From NCBI GenBank assembly GCA_023667385.1, contig JAMPAE010000135.1:1-5092 (forward strand): DNA of 5,092 bases, given 5' to 3'. This document shows positions 4,791-5,092 of this stretch, one piece after another; position 1 is the first letter of the stretch; each line of letters begins with the position of its first letter. The position numbers and the translations under genes are program-made. The DNA is from Ruminococcus sp. (GTDB taxonomy: Bacteria; Bacillota; Clostridia; Oscillospirales; Acutalibacteraceae). The notes under the pieces are model-generated. The model ran no database searches. It saw only the letters and a program-made list of their open reading frames with translations, and was not told the origin of the DNA.

Positions 4791-5092
4791 GGAGCTGATT
4801 GCGCAAGGCAGAGTCAGAGTTAACGGCAATGTTGCTTCAATCGGCGATAAAATCAACCCTAAAAAAGATACCGTTCAGGTCAACGGCAAAAAGGTCGTCA
4901 AACAAAAGGATAAAACCTACATTATGCTCCATAAACCGAGAGGCTTCATCACAACCATGAGCGATGAGCTTGACAGAAAGTGCGTTGTTGAGCTTATCAG
5001 CGACGTACCCGGCAGAGTTTACCCTGTCGGCAGGCTTGACCGTGACTCAGAAGGCTTGATCCTTTTTACCAATGACGGAGAATTTGCCAACG
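4720..5092 (+). CDS. rluB: 23S rRNA pseudouridine synthase, RluB type, N-terminal part
   Basis: The first 124 codons are present and the gene runs off the window. RluB-family enzymes convert a uridine in the peptidyl-transferase region of 23S rRNA (U2605 in Escherichia coli numbering) to pseudouridine. An N-terminal S4 RNA-binding domain is clear: VRLQKFLSECGVASRRKSEE (residues 6-25), IAQGRVRVNG (27-36) and DTVQVNGKKV (50-59). The catalytic domain begins YIMLHKPRGFITT (67-79), and GRLDRDSEGLILFTNDGE (104-121) supplies the catalytic aspartate D107. The start is firm because an in-frame TAA (4714-4716) lies just upstream. The Shine-Dalgarno sequence here is weak (CGGA, 7 bases away). RsuA or RluE/F paralogues share these motifs; placement beside scpAB and a carboxypeptidase gene is typical of rluB in Firmicutes. 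Confidence 0.9.
   Translation, partial: MAETQVRLQKFLSECGVASRRKSEELIAQGRVRVNGNVASIGDKINPKKDTVQVNGKKVVKQKDKTYIMLHKPRGFITTMSDELDRKCVVELISDVPGRVYPVGRLDRDSEGLILFTNDGEFAN

Overview
The window is a compact, single-strand (+) stretch of bacterial chromosome with eight protein-coding genes, two of them cut by the window edges. It looks like a low-to-moderate GC member of the Clostridia (Firmicutes/Bacillota), most plausibly an Oscillospiraceae/Ruminococcaceae-type gut lineage. Three things suggest this: AAAGGA-type Shine-Dalgarno sequences, the pairing of ytfI-like (DUF2953) and ytfJ/gerW-like sporulation-associated genes, and the order scpA-scpB-DUF2953-ytfJ-D,D-carboxypeptidase-rluB. The taxonomic placement is inference from gene content, not a search result.

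Layout: 3-221 is the C-terminal end of prmC (release-factor glutamine methyltransferase). 245-922 is a small M50 (site-2 protease family) membrane metalloprotease. 922-1662 scpA and 1643-2242 scpB encode the kleisin and winged-helix partners of SMC in condensin. 2288-3004 is a DUF2953 (YtfI-like) membrane-anchored protein with a lysine-rich linker. 3021-3428 is ytfJ/gerW-like. 3495-4628 is an exported serine D-Ala-D-Ala carboxypeptidase (DacF/DacB type). 4720-end is the N-terminal part of an RluB-type 23S rRNA pseudouridine synthase. Gaps are short (0 to 91 bases), and the first genes overlap or nearly touch, as in one co-transcribed operon. The six longest minus-strand ORFs are antisense shadows.

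Functionally the cluster joins translation maintenance (prmC, rluB), chromosome segregation (scpA, scpB), envelope/spore-linked functions (DUF2953, ytfJ, carboxypeptidase) and membrane proteolysis (M50). This is a recurrent clostridial arrangement rather than a new system. I see no mobile element, CRISPR array, tRNA, rRNA or phage signal.

The parts that deserve a second look are the two longer gaps. Between ytfJ and the carboxypeptidase (3429-3494) an 11-bp hairpin has its 3' arm over the carboxypeptidase ribosome-binding site, and a possible promoter lies within it. Between the carboxypeptidase and rluB (4629-4719) a strong Shine-Dalgarno sequence sits far from the rluB start. It instead precedes a GTG-initiated short ORF that overlaps rluB out of frame, and a two-codon ATG-CGC-TAA ORF.
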